Positions 63,437 to 64,000 of a stretch of DNA of 64,000 nucleotides are shown piece by piece (positions within the stretch are counted from its first letter, which is position 1; each line of letters starts with the position of its first letter). A program made the position numbers and the translations under genes. The stretch spans positions 190,001 to 254,000 of the forward strand of contig JARHVA010008362.1 in assembly GCA_037957365.1 (NCBI GenBank), given 5' to 3'. The notes beneath the pieces were generated by a model. It was not told the origin of the DNA. It was given only the letters and a program-made list of their open reading frames with translations, and ran no database searches. The stretch is from Torreya grandis (Eukaryota; Streptophyta; Pinopsida; Cupressales; Taxaceae).

Positions 63437-64000
63437 TGATCTAGGAATTTGACTCAAGAGAGGATGGTTAGTATGGTGTTAGTTCCAAAATGAAAATAAC
63501 ATAAAATAAACATATGAATATCATAACATATATAGGCCTAAACACTAGGGATAGATTATTTAAAAAAATTAAATTAAAAACACAACTAAAAATCAAGTAA
63601 TTAAAACACAATAATTCCTTTACCTTCCTTGGATTCTCCAAATGCCTTTGTAGTGGTGGCTTACTCAGCTTGTGCTCATGAAGTCCTTGGCAAAGGAAGC
63701 TTGGCTACCTCCATCTCTCCTTAGAACCTTGTGGCTTTGTTTTGGATTGGATTGGAATCATTTGGCATGGTAACACTAGTTTTAATGACTCTTGACTCCT
63801 TTTAGATATTTGTGCATTATAACTTTGCACCAAAATAACTTTTGAAATGATGTTCATGGCCTCTCTATTTATAGATTTTTGAGATTGATTAGGATCAATT
63901 TGAACCATCCATCCTAAGATTGAGATGTGTGGTTGAGGATTAATTCAATTTTTGGAATTAATTTTATAATTATCCTCATCATGACATTGGAATAAGGGGA
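63437..64000 (-). repeat. Family-1 LTR inserted in the giant element's 5' LTR (partial)
   Basis: The reverse complement matches the 3' half of the LTRs at 10513 and 18398, ending CCTAGATCA at 63437, with the TATA box CTATAAATAG near 63869. Since the bases to the left are host LTR and not primer-site sequence, this is the outer end of a 3' LTR or a solo LTR. Confidence 0.85.

Larger units (their letters stand above)
34732..64000 (-). mobile_element. Giant-LTR non-autonomous gypsy-like element, nested, runs off the window
   Basis: 34732-37343 repeats at 60820-63436 in the same orientation. Next to the right copy, on the minus strand, stands a primer-site-like TTGGCATGCTAGTGGGAC. To the right of the left copy (40024-40033) is a minus-strand polypurine tract GAAAGGGGGA. 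So the element reads right to left: 5' LTR, gag, protease, acidic tail, polypurine tract, 3' LTR. Without nested insertions its internal region is about 3.5 kb against an LTR of about 5.3 kb, the proportions of LARD or TR-GAG elements. No reverse transcriptase or integrase of its own was found. Confidence 0.75.

Overview
The window is a purely repetitive, AT-rich and CpG-poor stretch of a large plant nuclear genome. The very old, non-autonomous, nested LTR retrotransposons and the complete lack of a recognisable host gene, rRNA or tRNA in 64 kb suggest a gymnosperm, probably a conifer or relative. That assignment is inference from style; no sequence here fixes the taxon. Nearly every protein-like reading frame is an element ORF broken by stop codons.

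Layout. 1-5.2 kb: a decayed plus-strand ORF with a proline-rich linker and coiled-coil tail, ending at a polypurine-like tract. 6.1-10.5 kb: a 133-bp-arm foldback element, (CA)n and (TA)n microsatellites, a degenerate GTTCAAAG minisatellite and a cluster of 23-bp palindromes. 10,513-19,595: a full LTR element ('family 1', 1.2-kb LTRs) whose only coding signal is a 735-codon frame of unknown function, with no pol. 19.6-27.1 kb: an older, strongly G-depleted relative. 27,106-about 32,050: a second family-1 element, truncated at its 3' end. About 32.8-34.0 kb: a minus-strand gag remnant of another gypsy-like element.

34,732 to beyond the window end: a minus-strand giant element. Its 3' LTR (34,732-40,016) is about 5.3 kb. 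Its internal region holds gag (about 59.1-60.4 kb), an aspartic protease with a DSGAS motif (about 45.2-45.6 kb) and an acidic tail, but no reverse transcriptase. It has been split by three kinds of insertion. Copia element 1 (40,901-44,825, target-site duplication ATTAT) sits in the acidic tail. 'Element B' (45,705-59,057, plus strand, 2.46-kb LTRs, tRNA-iMet-type primer site) lies between gag and protease, and its own 5' LTR was later hit by Copia element 2 (47,772-53,342, duplication GGGAG). A family-1 LTR (63,437 onward, minus strand) lies in the giant element's 5' LTR. Empty sites in the paired LTRs confirm two of these junctions.

The most unusual signal is a 12-bp palindrome, ACCGACGTCGGT and its transition-decayed variants. 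It recurs as clusters with spacing near 21 bp (also 18-19 and 31-32 bp) in three elements: the U3 region of both Copia LTR pairs, the coding spacer between integrase and reverse transcriptase of both Copia elements, and the leader just after the 5' LTR of the family-1 element. It is two facing DRE/CRT cores (ACCGAC) around a GACGTC centre, so a transcription-factor array is a natural but untested explanation.
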